This document shows, one piece after another, positions 26,049 through 34,803 of a stretch of 43,763 nucleotides of DNA (within the stretch, counting starts at the first letter, position 1; each line of letters starts with the position of its first letter). Below the pieces are notes generated by a model, which saw nothing but the letters and a program-made list of their open reading frames with translations, did no database searches and was not told the origin of the DNA. A program made the position numbers and the translations under genes. Source of the stretch: an uncultured Coriobacteriaceae bacterium (GTDB taxonomy: Bacteria; Actinomycetota; Coriobacteriia; Coriobacteriales; Coriobacteriaceae); the NCBI GenBank assembly GCA_944319885.1, contig CALUFC010000015.1, positions 1-43,763 on the forward strand, read 5' to 3'.

Positions 26049-27709
26049 GAGAGATACGCCCCCTTATCGGCACTCGTGACGAGCTTCGCATAGCGCGAGA
26101 GCACGCCGCTGGTGTACTTCGGCGCAGGCGGCTGCCACGCGGCGCGGCGACGGGCAAGCTCGTCGTCCGGTACGCGCACGTTCAACGCCCCCGCCTCGAT
26201 ATCGATATCGATGATGTCGCCCTCTTCCACAAGCGCGATGGGGCCGCCCGCAGCCGCCTCGGGCGAGACGTGGCCGATGCACGGGCCCTTCGAGGCACCG
26301 GAGAAGCGCCCGTCGGTGATGAGCGCCACGGACTTGTCGAGCCCCATGCCGCAAATGGCCGAGGTGGGCGTGAGCATCTCGCGCATACCCGGACCGCCCG
26401 CCGGACCCTCGTAGCGAATCACCACGACATCGCCGGGATTGATCTTGCCGCCGAAGATGGCCTCGCAGGCCTCCTCCTCGCTGTTGAACACGCGTGCCGG
26501 GCCGGAATGCGTGTACATCTCGGGCGCGCAGGCAGAACGCTTGACCACGCCGCAGCTGGGTGCGAGGTTGCCCTGCATGACCTTGAGCCCGCCAATGGGC
26601 GAATAGGCGTTATCGAGCGTTCGAACGATCTCGCCGTCTGCCGGCGGGCACGCCGCCACCCACTCGTCAACCGTGCCGTGGCAGGTGAGCGCACCGCCGT
26701 GCAGGAGCCCGCCGCGCCCCAACTCGCCGATGATCGCGGAGATGCCGCCCACGGCGTTGAGGTCCTCGATGTGAAGCGGCCCCGCCGGTGCGATGCGCAC
26801 GATGTTGGGGGTCTTGGCGCTCACGCGGTCCCAATCCTCCATGGTAACCGGGCACCCAGCCGCCTGCGCGATGGCGGTGAGGTGCAGCATCGTGTTGGTG
26901 GATCCACCGAAGGCCATATCGAGCACCATGCCGTTGTAAACGGCGTCGGCCGAGAGGATGTCGAGCGCGCAGGTGCCCTCGCGCACGAGGTCCATCACCT
27001 TCATGCCCGTCTGCTTCGCAAGGCGGATGCGCTCGGAGAACACGGCGGGCACCGTACCGTTGCCGGGAAGCGCGAGGCCGAGCGCCTCGGCAAGGCAGCA
27101 GATGGAGTTCGCGGTGAACATGCCCGAGCAGCTGCCGCAGGTGGGGCAGGCGGTGTTCTCGAGCCATGCGCACTCTTCCGGCGTCATGGTACCGGCGGTA
27201 ACCTGGCCCACGGCGTCGAAGAGCGTGTTGAGATCGGTCTGGTGCCCGCACTTGTCGTGACCCGCGAGCATGGGGCCGCCCGAAACGAGCATCGTGGGAA
27301 TATTCAAGCGCGCCGCGGCAATAAGCATGCCGGGCACGATCTTGTCGCAGGAGGGGATGAGCACCATCGCATCGAACTGGTGCCCCTGGATGGCGCACTC
27401 AACGGAGTCGGCGATGACCTCGCGCGATACCAGGCTGTAGTGCATGCCCTCGTGGTTCATGGCGATGCCGTCGCACACGCCGATGGTGTTGATCTGCAGG
27501 GGGGTGCCGCCCGCCATGCGCACGCCGGCCTTTACGGCATCGGCGATCTGCTGGAGGTGCAGATGTCCGGGAATGACCTCGTTCTGAGCCGAAACCACCG
27601 CTACAAGCGGCCGCTCGAGTTCTTCGTCGGTGAGGCCATCGGCCTTGAGGAGACTTCGGTGGGGCGCTCGCGCCAACCCCTTCTTCACGGCATCGCTGCG
27701 CATCTGCAT
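26045..27709 (-). CDS. ilvD: dihydroxyacid dehydratase
   Basis: Dehydrates dihydroxyacids to the 2-oxoacid precursors of isoleucine and valine. 554 residues. The iron-sulfur cysteines are in SCDKIVPGM and [16 protein letters not shown], and SDGRFSG-like [17 protein letters not shown] near the C-terminus is intact. The frame is open upstream, but protein homology starts at [13 protein letters not shown] chose the ATG at 27709 with AGCGAGG upstream, and the ATG at 27703 is possible. It is the first gene of ilvD-B-N-C, and its stop overlaps the ilvB start. Its ribosome-binding site is buried in an alternative hairpin of the leader, consistent with T-box control. Confidence 0.97.
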   Translation of the reverse strand: MQMRSDAVKKGLARAPHRSLLKADGLTDEELERPLVAVVSAQNEVIPGHLHLQQIADAVKAGVRMAGGTPLQINTIGVCDGIAMNHEGMHYSLVSREVIADSVECAIQGHQFDAMVLIPSCDKIVPGMLIAAARLNIPTMLVSGGPMLAGHDKCGHQTDLNTLFDAVGQVTAGTMTPEECAWLENTACPTCGSCSGMFTANSICCLAEALGLALPGNGTVPAVFSERIRLAKQTGMKVMDLVREGTCALDILSADAVYNGMVLDMAFGGSTNTMLHLTAIAQAAGCPVTMEDWDRVSAKTPNIVRIAPAGPLHIEDLNAVGGISAIIGELGRGGLLHGGALTCHGTVDEWVAACPPADGEIVRTLDNAYSPIGGLKVMQGNLAPSCGVVKRSACAPEMYTHSGPARVFNSEEEACEAIFGGKINPGDVVVIRYEGPAGGPGMREMLTPTSAICGMGLDKSVALITDGRFSGASKGPCIGHVSPEAAAGGPIALVEEGDIIDIDIEAGALNVRVPDDELARRRAAWQPPAPKYTSGVLSRYAKLVTSADKGAYLS

Positions 27710-27710
27710 G

Positions 27711-27960
27711 TAGAACCTCGCTTCCCAAACAGGTACCTCGGTACTCCAACAAGCGAGGAACAGGCGCTCTCGATGCCCGTAACGGGGGCTTACGGCGCGG
27801 CATACAAGCATCCTTTCCGTCGCGAGGATCGCTCACGCGTGAGGGTGCGTTCAGCCGGGCAGCTCGAGGGTATGTTCCCGACCGTACGCCGCGGGTTCTC
27901 ACGCTCCCCCGCTCGCTGTGGCACGCACGTCCGGTACTCGCCCTGTCATCGCATTTGCTG
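27711..27960 (-). promoter_or_regulatory. T-box riboswitch candidate, translational type, upstream of ilvD
   Basis: Minus-strand leader. Stem I has GCGATGACAGGG and CCCTCGAGC (kink-turn ends), AGTA at 27938-27935, and a helix of 11 pairs with one mismatch (27934-27923 with 27889-27878). Its distal part AGCGAGC...GCGTGAGAACCC matches the T-box AG-bulge and loop. The specifier side is GAACATACCC (27877-27868). At the 3' end CCTCGCTT (27758-27751) can pair with AAGCGAGG (27723-27716), which is the ilvD ribosome-binding site. Alternatively its CCTCG pairs with CGAGG (27740-27736), enclosing TTGGAGTACC, the likely tRNA-acceptor bulge. No terminator follows, so control would be at translation. A search with the Rfam T-box model would settle it. 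Confidence 0.72.
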
Positions 27961-28076
27961 AGTTCGTTTATTGTCCGCCCATGCTGGCGCGCATGCCCGG
28001 GCGCTCGGAAACGAAACGGTCTGGTAACAGAATTCATCGGTGAGCGGTACGTCATCCCCCGGGGGCAAAAACTTCG

Positions 28077-28082
28077 TATACT
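28077..28082 (+). promoter_or_regulatory. murE -10, suggesting a leaderless mRNA
   Basis: TATACT ends six bases before the murE ATG, so transcription would begin at or next to the start codon. No ribosome-binding site is visible in that space. No good -35 is seen. Leaderless genes are common in Actinobacteria. Confidence 0.4.
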
Positions 28083-28088
28083 CAACCT

Positions 28089-29633
28089 ATGGATACTGTA
28101 ACACTGGCCTCGCTCGCCGCGCTTCTCTCTGAACACGGCCTGCTTGCAGGCACACACAATCTAGGCGATGCCGCGGACTCGATGCCCGTCACGGGCGCCG
28201 ACTGCGATTCGCGCATCGCGCAGCCCGGACACCTCTTTGTGTGCAAGGGCGCGGCGTTCAAGCCGGCCTACCTCGCCGGTGCGCTCGAGCGCGGCGCGGT
28301 GGCCTACCTCTGCGCCGAAGAGCTCGCCGACGAGCTCGAAACCGCAGCCCCCGGCATGCCGGCCCTCATCACGCGCGACGTGCGTCGTGCGATGGCGCTG
28401 GTTTCCGCGGCGGCGTGGGGGCACCCCGATCGCGATCTCATCGTCATCGGCATCACGGGCACGAAGGGCAAGTCCACGGTATCGTACATGCTGCGCGCCA
28501 TCCTCGATGGCGACGCGCCGGGATCGGGTACCGGGGTTATCGGGTCGATCAACACCTACGACGGCATCACCGAGATCGAAAGCGTTAACACCACGCCCGA
28601 ATCGCCCGACCTGTGGCGCCTCATCGCAACCATGCGCGCAGCGGGGCTGCACTACCTCGATATGGAGGTCTCAAGCCAAGCGCTCAAATACGATCGCGTG
28701 GTAGGCCTCACGTTCGACATCGGGTGCTTTCTCAACATCGGGCGCGACCACATCTCGCCGGTCGAACACCCCACATTCGAAGACTACTTCGCCGCGAAGC
28801 TGAGCATGTTCGACCAGACGCGCACCGCCGTGGTGAATCTCGATACCGACCATGTTGACGAGGTGCTTGCCCGCGCCGCGTCCTGCGAGCGGATCGTGAC
28901 GTTCTCGGCATCCGGACGCATGGAAGCCGCCGTCTGGGCGAGCGATATCGCCACCTCATTGGGTCGCGTGCAGTTTTGCGCGCACACCCCCACGTGGGAG
29001 GCATCGGTTCAGCTGGCCATGCCGGGGCTCTTCAATGTGGACAATGCGCTCGCCGCCATCGCCATCGCCGAGCTTGCTGGCATGGACCGCGAGCACATCG
29101 TAGATGCGCTCGCCCGCGCGCAGGTGCCCGGGCGCATGGAGCTGCTCGTGCCCGCCGCCGAGGACGGCAGCGAGCCGCGCGTGGTGGGTCTGGTGGACTA
29201 TGCCCACAACAAGCTTTCCTACCAGGGGCTCTTCTCCTCGCTTGCAAAGGAGTTCCCCGGCTGGCGCATCATCGCAGTGCTCGGCGCACCGGGCGGCAAG
29301 GCGCAAGAGCGTCGCTACGAACTACCGCAGGAGGCGGCGCGCTGGGCCGATCACCTCATCTTCACCGAAGAGGATCCGGCGCATGAGGACCCCGCCGTGA
29401 TCTGCGCCGAGATGGCCGCCGCGACGCCGGCCGGCATCCCATACGAGATCATCTGCGACCGCGAGGCGGCAATCCGCCGCGCCGTCGAGCTGGCATGCTC
29501 GTCAGACGAGCGCACGCTCGTAGCGCTGCTCGGCAAGGGCGATGAGGCGCTGCAGCACGTGGGCTCCTCGTTCGTGCCCTATCGCACCGATGGCGCCATC
29601 TTCTGGGACGCGCTCGCCAGCCACAGCCGCTAG
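28089..29633 (+). CDS. murE: UDP-N-acetylmuramoyl-tripeptide synthetase, Lys-type MurE
   Basis: Adds the third residue of the peptidoglycan stem peptide. 514 residues with the Mur ligase plan: ATP loop GITGTKGKST (121-130), NTTPESPD (167-174), MEVSSQALK (192-200), carbamylated Lys237 in EDYFAAKLSMF, and a C-terminal ligase domain. The specificity motif reads EEDPAHEDP (427-435). The DNPR Arg of diaminopimelate enzymes is absent, and the motif resembles streptococcal Lys-adding MurE, as does DYAHNKLS. The residue added is therefore probably L-lysine or L-ornithine. The start at 28089 has no ribosome-binding site and is close behind a -10, so it may be leaderless. Convergent with ilvA. Confidence 0.93.
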   Translation: MDTVTLASLAALLSEHGLLAGTHNLGDAADSMPVTGADCDSRIAQPGHLFVCKGAAFKPAYLAGALERGAVAYLCAEELADELETAAPGMPALITRDVRRAMALVSAAAWGHPDRDLIVIGITGTKGKSTVSYMLRAILDGDAPGSGTGVIGSINTYDGITEIESVNTTPESPDLWRLIATMRAAGLHYLDMEVSSQALKYDRVVGLTFDIGCFLNIGRDHISPVEHPTFEDYFAAKLSMFDQTRTAVVNLDTDHVDEVLARAASCERIVTFSASGRMEAAVWASDIATSLGRVQFCAHTPTWEASVQLAMPGLFNVDNALAAIAIAELAGMDREHIVDALARAQVPGRMELLVPAAEDGSEPRVVGLVDYAHNKLSYQGLFSSLAKEFPGWRIIAVLGAPGGKAQERRYELPQEAARWADHLIFTEEDPAHEDPAVICAEMAAATPAGIPYEIICDREAAIRRAVELACSSDERTLVALLGKGDEALQHVGSSFVPYRTDGAIFWDALASHSR

Positions 29634-29658
29634 CGCAGCAAGCCCTGCCCGCAGGCCC

Positions 29659-30879
29659 CTAGAGCGAGGTACGCACGATGGAGGGCTGAAAGCCGCCCGC
29701 CTCGAGCGCTGCCACGATCTGGTTCTTATGGTCGGTGCCATAGGCCTCGATGGTAACGCGCAGCTCCACCGCGGCGTTGCGGTTGGTGCTCACGAACTGG
29801 TTGTGCTCGAGCTTGATCACGTTGCCGTTTTGCTCGGCAATGATGCCCGCCACGCCCAACAGCATGCCAGGACGATCGGGCAGCAACACGGAGATCGTGA
29901 AGATGCGGTCGCGCTGGATCAGCCCGTGCTGCACCACCGACGACATGGTGATGACATCCATGTTGCCGCCTGAGAGAATCGCGGCGATGCGACGGTTCTC
30001 GGCGGGCAGATGCTTGAGCGCTGCCACGGTGAGCAAACCCGAGTTCTCGACGATCATCTTATGGTTCTCAACCATATCGAGGAACGCCACGATGAGCTCC
30101 TCATCGGGCACCGTGATAACGTCGTCGAGGTTCTCTTTGAGATACGGGAGCACCGCATCGCCCACCTCGAGGACAGCCGTGCCGTCGGCGATGGTGTTGG
30201 CGCTCGGCAGGCGCACCGGATGCCCCGCCTCAAGCGCCGCCGTGAGCGAGGGAGCACCCTCGGGCTCGATGCCGATCACGCGGATCTTGGGGTTGTACAG
30301 CTTGGCGAACGTCGAAACGCCGCACGCAAGCCCGCCGCCGCCCACCGGTACGAGGATCGTGTCCACGAGGGGCAGCTCCTGGATGATCTCCATGGCGATC
30401 GTGCCCTGACCGGTTGCCACCACAGGATCGTTGAAAGGATGGATAAACGTATAGCCGCGCTCCTCGGCAAGCTGCATGGCGAAATCGCACGATTCGTCGT
30501 AGACATCGCCGTGGAGGATGACCTCGGCGCCGTAGCCCTTGGTGCGCTCGACCTTGATGAGCGGCGTGGTGGTGGGCATGACCACTACCGATTTCACGCC
30601 GGCACGCGTCGCGGCGTACGCCACGCCCTGAGCATGGTTGCCGGCGCTCGCTGTGATAAGACCGTGCCCCAGCTCCTCAGGCGAGAGCGTGCTGATCTTG
30701 TAGTACGCGCCGCGCACCTTATAGGCGCCGGTGCGCTGCATGTTCTCGGGTTTGAAGAAGACGCGGTTGCCGGTGGCCTGGCTGAAATACGGACTCTCAA
30801 TGAGCTCCGTCTTCTGCGTGACCTCCTTGACCTTCTCGGCCGCCATCTCGAAGGCGTCGAGTGTGAGCGTCTCTGGCAT
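29659..30879 (-). CDS. ilvA: threonine ammonia-lyase with ACT domain
   Basis: PLP enzyme deaminating threonine to 2-oxobutyrate, the entry step to isoleucine. 406 residues. The PLP Lys is in NMQRTGAYKVRGAYYKI, SAGNHAQGVAY is the substrate loop, and VPVGGGGLACG binds the phosphate. A C-terminal ACT domain (about 330-406, RIFTISVLLPDRPGMLLGVA) indicates allosteric control. The length and single ACT domain match the shorter IlvA/TdcB-like group rather than the 514-residue E. coli IlvA. The ATG at 30879 follows GAGGGAGAGGGG. It is on the same strand as the ilv operon but separated from it by murE, so it is independently transcribed; it diverges from the ABC ATPase gene. Confidence 0.96.
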   Translation of the reverse strand: MPETLTLDAFEMAAEKVKEVTQKTELIESPYFSQATGNRVFFKPENMQRTGAYKVRGAYYKISTLSPEELGHGLITASAGNHAQGVAYAATRAGVKSVVVMPTTTPLIKVERTKGYGAEVILHGDVYDESCDFAMQLAEERGYTFIHPFNDPVVATGQGTIAMEIIQELPLVDTILVPVGGGGLACGVSTFAKLYNPKIRVIGIEPEGAPSLTAALEAGHPVRLPSANTIADGTAVLEVGDAVLPYLKENLDDVITVPDEELIVAFLDMVENHKMIVENSGLLTVAALKHLPAENRRIAAILSGGNMDVITMSSVVQHGLIQRDRIFTISVLLPDRPGMLLGVAGIIAEQNGNVIKLEHNQFVSTNRNAAVELRVTIEAYGTDHKNQIVAALEAGGFQPSIVRTSL

Positions 30880-30998
30880 CTGCGTCCCCTCTCCCTCTCG
30901 CGATATCGTTCAAGGATAGCACGCGCATGCCGACTCGTGGTTACAGGAGGGTGAACGACGCCGACGCGCGCACCGGAGCCGCTACGTGTAGTACAGTT

Positions 30999-31014
30999 GT
31001 CGAGATACATCGAC
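30999..31014. promoter_or_regulatory. inverted repeat in the ilvA / ABC ATPase divergent region
   Basis: GTCGA (30999-31003) and TCGAC (31010-31014) with a 6-base spacer, 15 bases before the ABC ATPase start. Possible operator; the regulator is unknown. Confidence 0.3.
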
Positions 31015-31029
31015 TATCGGAGGCATCGC

Positions 31030-31872
31030 ATGGAGCAACGTGAAATCGAAGACGCTCAGCATCGCACGCAGGCGGCGGCGCCCGCCGCACCGCCGCTCTT
31101 CTCGCTGCGCGACGCCCAGGTGGTGCGCGCCGGGCGCACGATTTTAAACGTTGCGCACTTCGACCTTGCCGAGGGCGAGCACGTAGCGCTTTTGGGCCCC
31201 AACGGCGCCGGCAAGTCCACGTTCATCCAGCTGCTCACCCGCGAGACCTTCCCGCTCCATCGCGATGAGCCTCCGGTGCGCTTTCGCGGGCAGGCGCGCC
31301 CGGTGCTCGCCGATATCAAGCAGGCGCTCGGCATCGTCTCGGCCACCATGCACGACCAGGTGCGCGTGCATCTCCCCGTGCGCGAGATCGTAGCGGGCGG
31401 GCTCTTCGGCTCGCTGGGCCTGCCGTTGCGCACCGAAATCGATGACACCGTTATGTCGCGCGCCCTCGAAGCGCTCGACCGCCTGAGCATCGTCGATTTG
31501 GCGGAGCGCGATGTCATGACGCTATCCACCGGGCAGGTGCGCCGCGTCCTCGTGGCACGCGAGCTCATCAGCGACCCCAAGGTGCTCATCTTCGACGAAC
31601 CCTGCACCGGCCTTGATCCCGAGGGCATGTACCATGTGCGCGACACCATGCGCGTGCTGGCAGAAGAGGGACGCTCGGTGGTGCTCGTCACCCATTATCC
31701 CGAGGACATCATCCCCGCCATCGGGCGCGTACTGCTTATCAAAGATGCCGAGATCTTCGCCGACGGCCCCAAGCGCGAGCTCCTCACCAGCGATGAGATG
31801 ACGGCGCTGTTTGGCGTGCCGCTCGAAGTGACCGAGCACAACGGCTGGTACGCCCTAAGCGGCCGCTACTAA
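31030..31872 (+). CDS. stand-alone ABC ATPase (YlmA/ModF-like)
   Basis: 280 residues, one ATPase domain with no permease gene nearby. Walker A LLGPNGAGKST, Walker B VLIFDE followed by PCTGLDPEG, and the switch His in VTHYPED are present. The signature is LSTGQVRRVL instead of LSGGQ, as in YlmA/ModF-type ATPases that act without a dedicated membrane partner or with one encoded elsewhere. The ATG at 31030 follows GGAGG; a TTG further upstream gives a less natural start. It diverges from ilvA and converges with the DUF2974 gene 20 bases away. The substrate or role is unknown. Confidence 0.87.
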   Translation: MEQREIEDAQHRTQAAAPAAPPLFSLRDAQVVRAGRTILNVAHFDLAEGEHVALLGPNGAGKSTFIQLLTRETFPLHRDEPPVRFRGQARPVLADIKQALGIVSATMHDQVRVHLPVREIVAGGLFGSLGLPLRTEIDDTVMSRALEALDRLSIVDLAERDVMTLSTGQVRRVLVARELISDPKVLIFDEPCTGLDPEGMYHVRDTMRVLAEEGRSVVLVTHYPEDIIPAIGRVLLIKDAEIFADGPKRELLTSDEMTALFGVPLEVTEHNGWYALSGRY

Positions 31873-31875
31873 CAC

Positions 31876-31905
31876 CTTGGAGGCAGGTCAAGTTACTCGC
31901 CAAAG
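31876..31905. repeat. hairpin repeat copy A, end of the DUF2974 gene
   Basis: GGAGGCAGGTCAAGTTACTC overlaps the stop codon of the minus-strand DUF2974 gene. Most diverged member of the GGGG-ACAGGTC family found in this region. It still has GGC...GCC symmetry. Confidence 0.45.
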
Positions 31906-33053
31906 AGCGCGGCGGCGACATCGCGACCGGCACGACGCACGGCAATCGCCGCGAGGTCGCCCAGCGCTTGGCTCAGCACCTCGCGCGACGCATCATCGAT
32001 GCACCGCGCGGCCTCGCGCACGCTTTTCAGCGTATCGGGCCCAAGCCGCAAAAACGCCCGCGCATCGGCAGCGCTGCTCGCCTCGGCGGCAGCAAAGAGC
32101 GCCTCGACCACGCGCTCCACATCCGAGGGCTCCATCGCGGCAAGCCATTCGTTGATCGCATCGTGCACGGTACGCGAGGCATCCGCCACATGCTCCAGGT
32201 AGGCAAAATCGTCTCCCGCAACCTCCCAGGTAAAGAGCGAGTGCTGGTCGATGCCGCCAAATGCATCGCTCTGCACAACCTGCGGAGTCACGGGAACGTC
32301 CATCAACATGCCCACAAGAGAATCCTGTGGCACCGTCATGTGAATGCGTTCGGCGAGATGCGCTGCACGCTCGAGTACCTGAGAACCTGCCCTGAAACCC
32401 GGTGCATCGTGGCACCACACGCGCTCGATGCGGGCGCGCACGTCCTCGCGGCACATCGCGGCCGCAAAGAGCGCCACATTGCCACCCTTTGAATGCCCGC
32501 CCACGAAGAGCCGCTCAGGAAGATGGTCCGCCACCGTATCCAGATATGCCGCGGCAAGCTCTTGGGCGCGCACCGGCTCCCGATAGGCCATGTCGAAGTT
32601 CTCGCGCCACCCCGCAAATGAGATATCGGTCCCGCGAAACCCCACGTAGGCAAACTCATCGTGCCAGACAAACGTCATGGCGGCGAACTGCGTGTGAGAT
32701 GCCTCATCGAAGACGCTCTGGTAATCGCAGAGTGCCAGATCGCGAAACCGCGGGCTTGCAATAAGGCCGAATAGCTCGCGCTTCAGCTCGTTGGGTGTGA
32801 AACCGCGCAGCAACGTCTCGAACCGCTCGGCGCGCGCAAGATCGCGGAAACGGGCTCCTTTCGGTTTCCCGCCACGTGTGAGCAGCCTACCGAACATATG
32901 CCGCTCTTGGGCACCCGTCGAAATCGCCGGAACCGCCCATGGCGCGTCGAACATGCACGCCTGACTGAGCAGCGCGGCATCGACCGCGCCAAACGGCACC
33001 TCATCGAAGGTGGCGAGCTGCGTCTCGAGGTACTCGAGTATCCCGTACCGCAT
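31893..33053 (-). CDS. DUF2974 alpha/beta-hydrolase (lipase-like)
   Basis: 386 residues. The nucleophile elbow GGHSKGGNVALF (Ser178) and the preceding FAYVGFRGTDISFAGWREN match the DUF2974/Mbeg1-like hydrolase family. The expected function is esterase or phospholipase; a substrate is not known for the bacterial members. No signal peptide or membrane segment is visible, so it should be cytoplasmic. An N-terminal extension of roughly 110 residues precedes the hydrolase core. The ATG at 33053 follows AGGGATGTGCC. It is the last gene of a minus-strand run and is bracketed by two copies of the local hairpin repeat. Confidence 0.82.
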   Translation of the reverse strand: MRYGILEYLETQLATFDEVPFGAVDAALLSQACMFDAPWAVPAISTGAQERHMFGRLLTRGGKPKGARFRDLARAERFETLLRGFTPNELKRELFGLIASPRFRDLALCDYQSVFDEASHTQFAAMTFVWHDEFAYVGFRGTDISFAGWRENFDMAYREPVRAQELAAAYLDTVADHLPERLFVGGHSKGGNVALFAAAMCREDVRARIERVWCHDAPGFRAGSQVLERAAHLAERIHMTVPQDSLVGMLMDVPVTPQVVQSDAFGGIDQHSLFTWEVAGDDFAYLEHVADASRTVHDAINEWLAAMEPSDVERVVEALFAAAEASSAADARAFLRLGPDTLKSVREAARCIDDASREVLSQALGDLAAIAVRRAGRDVAAALFGE

Positions 33054-33070
33054 GGCACATCCCTACAAAT

Positions 33071-33131
33071 TGGGGGTAGGCCAAATCATGTCACGCGCAC
33101 AGCGCGTGCGACAAGTTTCGACCTGCCCCCA
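33071..33131. repeat. hairpin repeat copy B, between AIM24 and DUF2974 genes
   Basis: Imperfect 23-base arms (TGGGGGTAGGCCAAATCATG and the complement of TGGGGGCAGGTCGAAACTTG) flank a small CGCGC/GCGCG hairpin. It forms one long cruciform-like structure filling the intergenic space. Confidence 0.75.
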
Positions 33132-33139
33132 TCTTGCTG

Positions 33140-33946
33140 CTAGCTCGTGGGCTTTGAGGCGAGCACGTTGTAGCTCGTCGCCGCCTGCATGGGGGCCATC
33201 ATGACGCGCCCGGTACCACGGTAGACGTTCACGAGCCCCTCGCCGGAGACCGCCGAGCCGATGAGCGACTTGCCCGAACGCTCAACGGTAAACTCGAGTC
33301 CAGAGGTCCACGCAAGCGCGTAGTTGCCGTCGATCTTGAGTTCCTCACCGTGCAGATCGATGTAGACAACTTCGGTCTCAGGGCATGGCGACTCGAGCAC
33401 GGCGATGCCCTGCCCTTCGAGCTTGAGATTAAAGAGACCTTCGTTGCCCGCCACCGCCGAGGAGAAATTGCTCCTACGCTGCAGGTCGTGCTTGATAGCG
33501 CTATCGCACGCAAGGAACAGCCCGTCGTTCAACACAACCGAACCGCCCCATTTTGCCAGATCCACCAGCAGCAGATGCTGCCAGGTAGGCTCGCACACCA
33601 GCATGCCCGTGCCCGTGTACTCCGGCTTGATGATGGAATCCTGGCTCACCGCACCGCGAATCACCTTGCCCATCAAGTCGCCCGCGCTGGTAACGCCTGT
33701 GGTCGCCTTGACGTTGCCAACCGTCCACTGCATGGCGCCTGCCTGCAGCGTCACACCATGCGTCCCATCGAGACTTGCCACAAGCTGGCGGCGACGAACA
33801 TCCATCTTGGCCGCGAAATAGGCCTGCTCGGCCGTCCAGGGCATCACCGAGAGGTCGCGGTCCCATTGGATGATCTGAAACTGGCCCGCCTGCGCCAGGA
33901 TGGTCACATCATCGTTGTTGAGGAAGTTATAAATCGTGAATGCCAT
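33140..33946 (-). CDS. AIM24 / TIGR00266 family protein
   Basis: 268 residues, all-beta AIM24-type fold (FTIYNFLNNDDVTILAQAGQ, VQPGAMQW-like VTLQAGAMQWTVGNVKATTG, GEGLVNVYRGTGRVMMAP). Bacterial members have no proven activity and often occur near VWA or tellurite-type stress proteins; the VWA gene just upstream fits that. The frame is open upstream, but I chose the ATG at 33946 after GGGAGG. It lies between copies B and C of the hairpin repeat. Cytoplasmic, no signal peptide. Confidence 0.88.
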   Translation of the reverse strand: MAFTIYNFLNNDDVTILAQAGQFQIIQWDRDLSVMPWTAEQAYFAAKMDVRRRQLVASLDGTHGVTLQAGAMQWTVGNVKATTGVTSAGDLMGKVIRGAVSQDSIIKPEYTGTGMLVCEPTWQHLLLVDLAKWGGSVVLNDGLFLACDSAIKHDLQRRSNFSSAVAGNEGLFNLKLEGQGIAVLESPCPETEVVYIDLHGEELKIDGNYALAWTSGLEFTVERSGKSLIGSAVSGEGLVNVYRGTGRVMMAPMQAATSYNVLASKPTS

Positions 33947-33981
33947 GAGCTGCCTCCCGAAAACGGCGCGGATCATTGTGG

Positions 33982-34017
33982 CACATTGGGGGACAAGTTC
34001 GACTTGCCCCCCATGTG
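33982..34017. repeat. hairpin repeat copy C, end of the VWA gene
   Basis: CACATTGGGGGACAAGT (33982-33998) pairs with ACTTGCCCCCCATGTG (34002-34017), with one mismatch and one bulge around a TCG loop. It lies between the VWA stop and the AIM24 start. Confidence 0.8.
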
Positions 34018-34049
34018 ACGTCTTACGTTTGATTGTACGTGCCGCAGCG

Positions 34050-34769
34050 TTATCGGCGCGTGGCACGTCGGTGAACGTCCTCGTCCAGCTCGGCGCGCCA
34101 GCCGCTCGCGGCAAGCGGCATATCGGCGCGGGTGGCACGCACCGCACACGAGGCGGCACGATATACCGCACCCGTCCCCGCCTCGTCGGGCACATAGCCC
34201 ACAGCACGGTCGGCATCGATGCCGAGTCGCTCGGCCTCGGCTGCCACGTCGATATTCGCCCCGATGAACACGAACTCCCAACCGAACTCGCGCTGCCGCT
34301 CGATGAGGTGCTTCACCTGATCATAGCCGTACCGCCTGCTGGCGTTCTCCATACCGTCGGTGGTGATCACGAACAGCACCTTGTCTGCCTGGTACCCACG
34401 CGGCTGCACCCGTTGCACCAGCGCAGTGTGCTCAATCGCCGCGCCCACGGCATCGAGCAGCGCCGTGCAGCCCGAACACCGGTACGTGCGCCGCGTAAGC
34501 CGGGGAACATCCTCGATGTCCACGCGGTCGAGCAGCACGTGAGAGCGGTCGTTGAAGATGATCGTCGATACCTTCGCCTCACCGGGCTCGAGGCGGTTCT
34601 CCTCGATCAGCGCATTGAACCCGCCCACCGTATCATCCTCGAGCCCCGACATCGACCCGCTTGCGTCGAGGATGAAGACGATCTCGGTGCGCTGTCCCGC
34701 CTTGCGCCTGCAGCAGCCCTGTCCCTTATCGCACCTCGCCGCCGTCTCGCGCCTTGTCTGCTTGCTCAT
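34050..34769 (-). CDS. VWA-domain protein with N-terminal cysteine cluster
   Basis: 239 residues, a von Willebrand A domain with an intact metal site (DASGSM at 35-40; TTDGMEN later), so it probably binds a partner through Mg. It resembles the TerF/TerY-like cytoplasmic VWA proteins of stress and phage-defence contexts. Before the domain is a short Cys-containing stretch (ARCDKGQGCCRRK; Cys13, 19, 20) that could bind metal. The ATG at 34769 follows AAGGAGGTAGCT. No signal peptide. It is downstream of the macrodomain gene (terminator between) and upstream of the AIM24 gene. Confidence 0.86.
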   Translation of the reverse strand: MSKQTRRETAARCDKGQGCCRRKAGQRTEIVFILDASGSMSGLEDDTVGGFNALIEENRLEPGEAKVSTIIFNDRSHVLLDRVDIEDVPRLTRRTYRCSGCTALLDAVGAAIEHTALVQRVQPRGYQADKVLFVITTDGMENASRRYGYDQVKHLIERQREFGWEFVFIGANIDVAAEAERLGIDADRAVGYVPDEAGTGAVYRAASCAVRATRADMPLAASGWRAELDEDVHRRATRR

Positions 34770-34803
34770 AGCTACCTCCTTGGCTTGCCATCTACCTGAC
34801 ACC

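Larger units (their letters stand above)
27710..28088. other. divergent ilvD-murE region
   Basis: A 379-base divergent gap. The left two-thirds is the ilvD T-box leader. The right end holds the murE promoter candidate. Between them (about 27961-28070) must lie the ilvD promoter; I see no clean -35/-10 pair. Confidence 0.5.

Noticed and set aside
23766-26093. 775-codon open frame antisense to ilvB
   Set aside because: Shadow of ilvB; low-complexity translation.
27895-27948. 16-codon leader peptide MTGRVPDVRATASGGA before ilvD
   Set aside because: Few branched-chain codons and no attenuator fold; the same bases form T-box Stem I, a better explanation.
26270-27961. 563-codon open frame antisense to ilvD
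   Set aside because: Shadow of ilvD and its leader; it also crosses the T-box stem.
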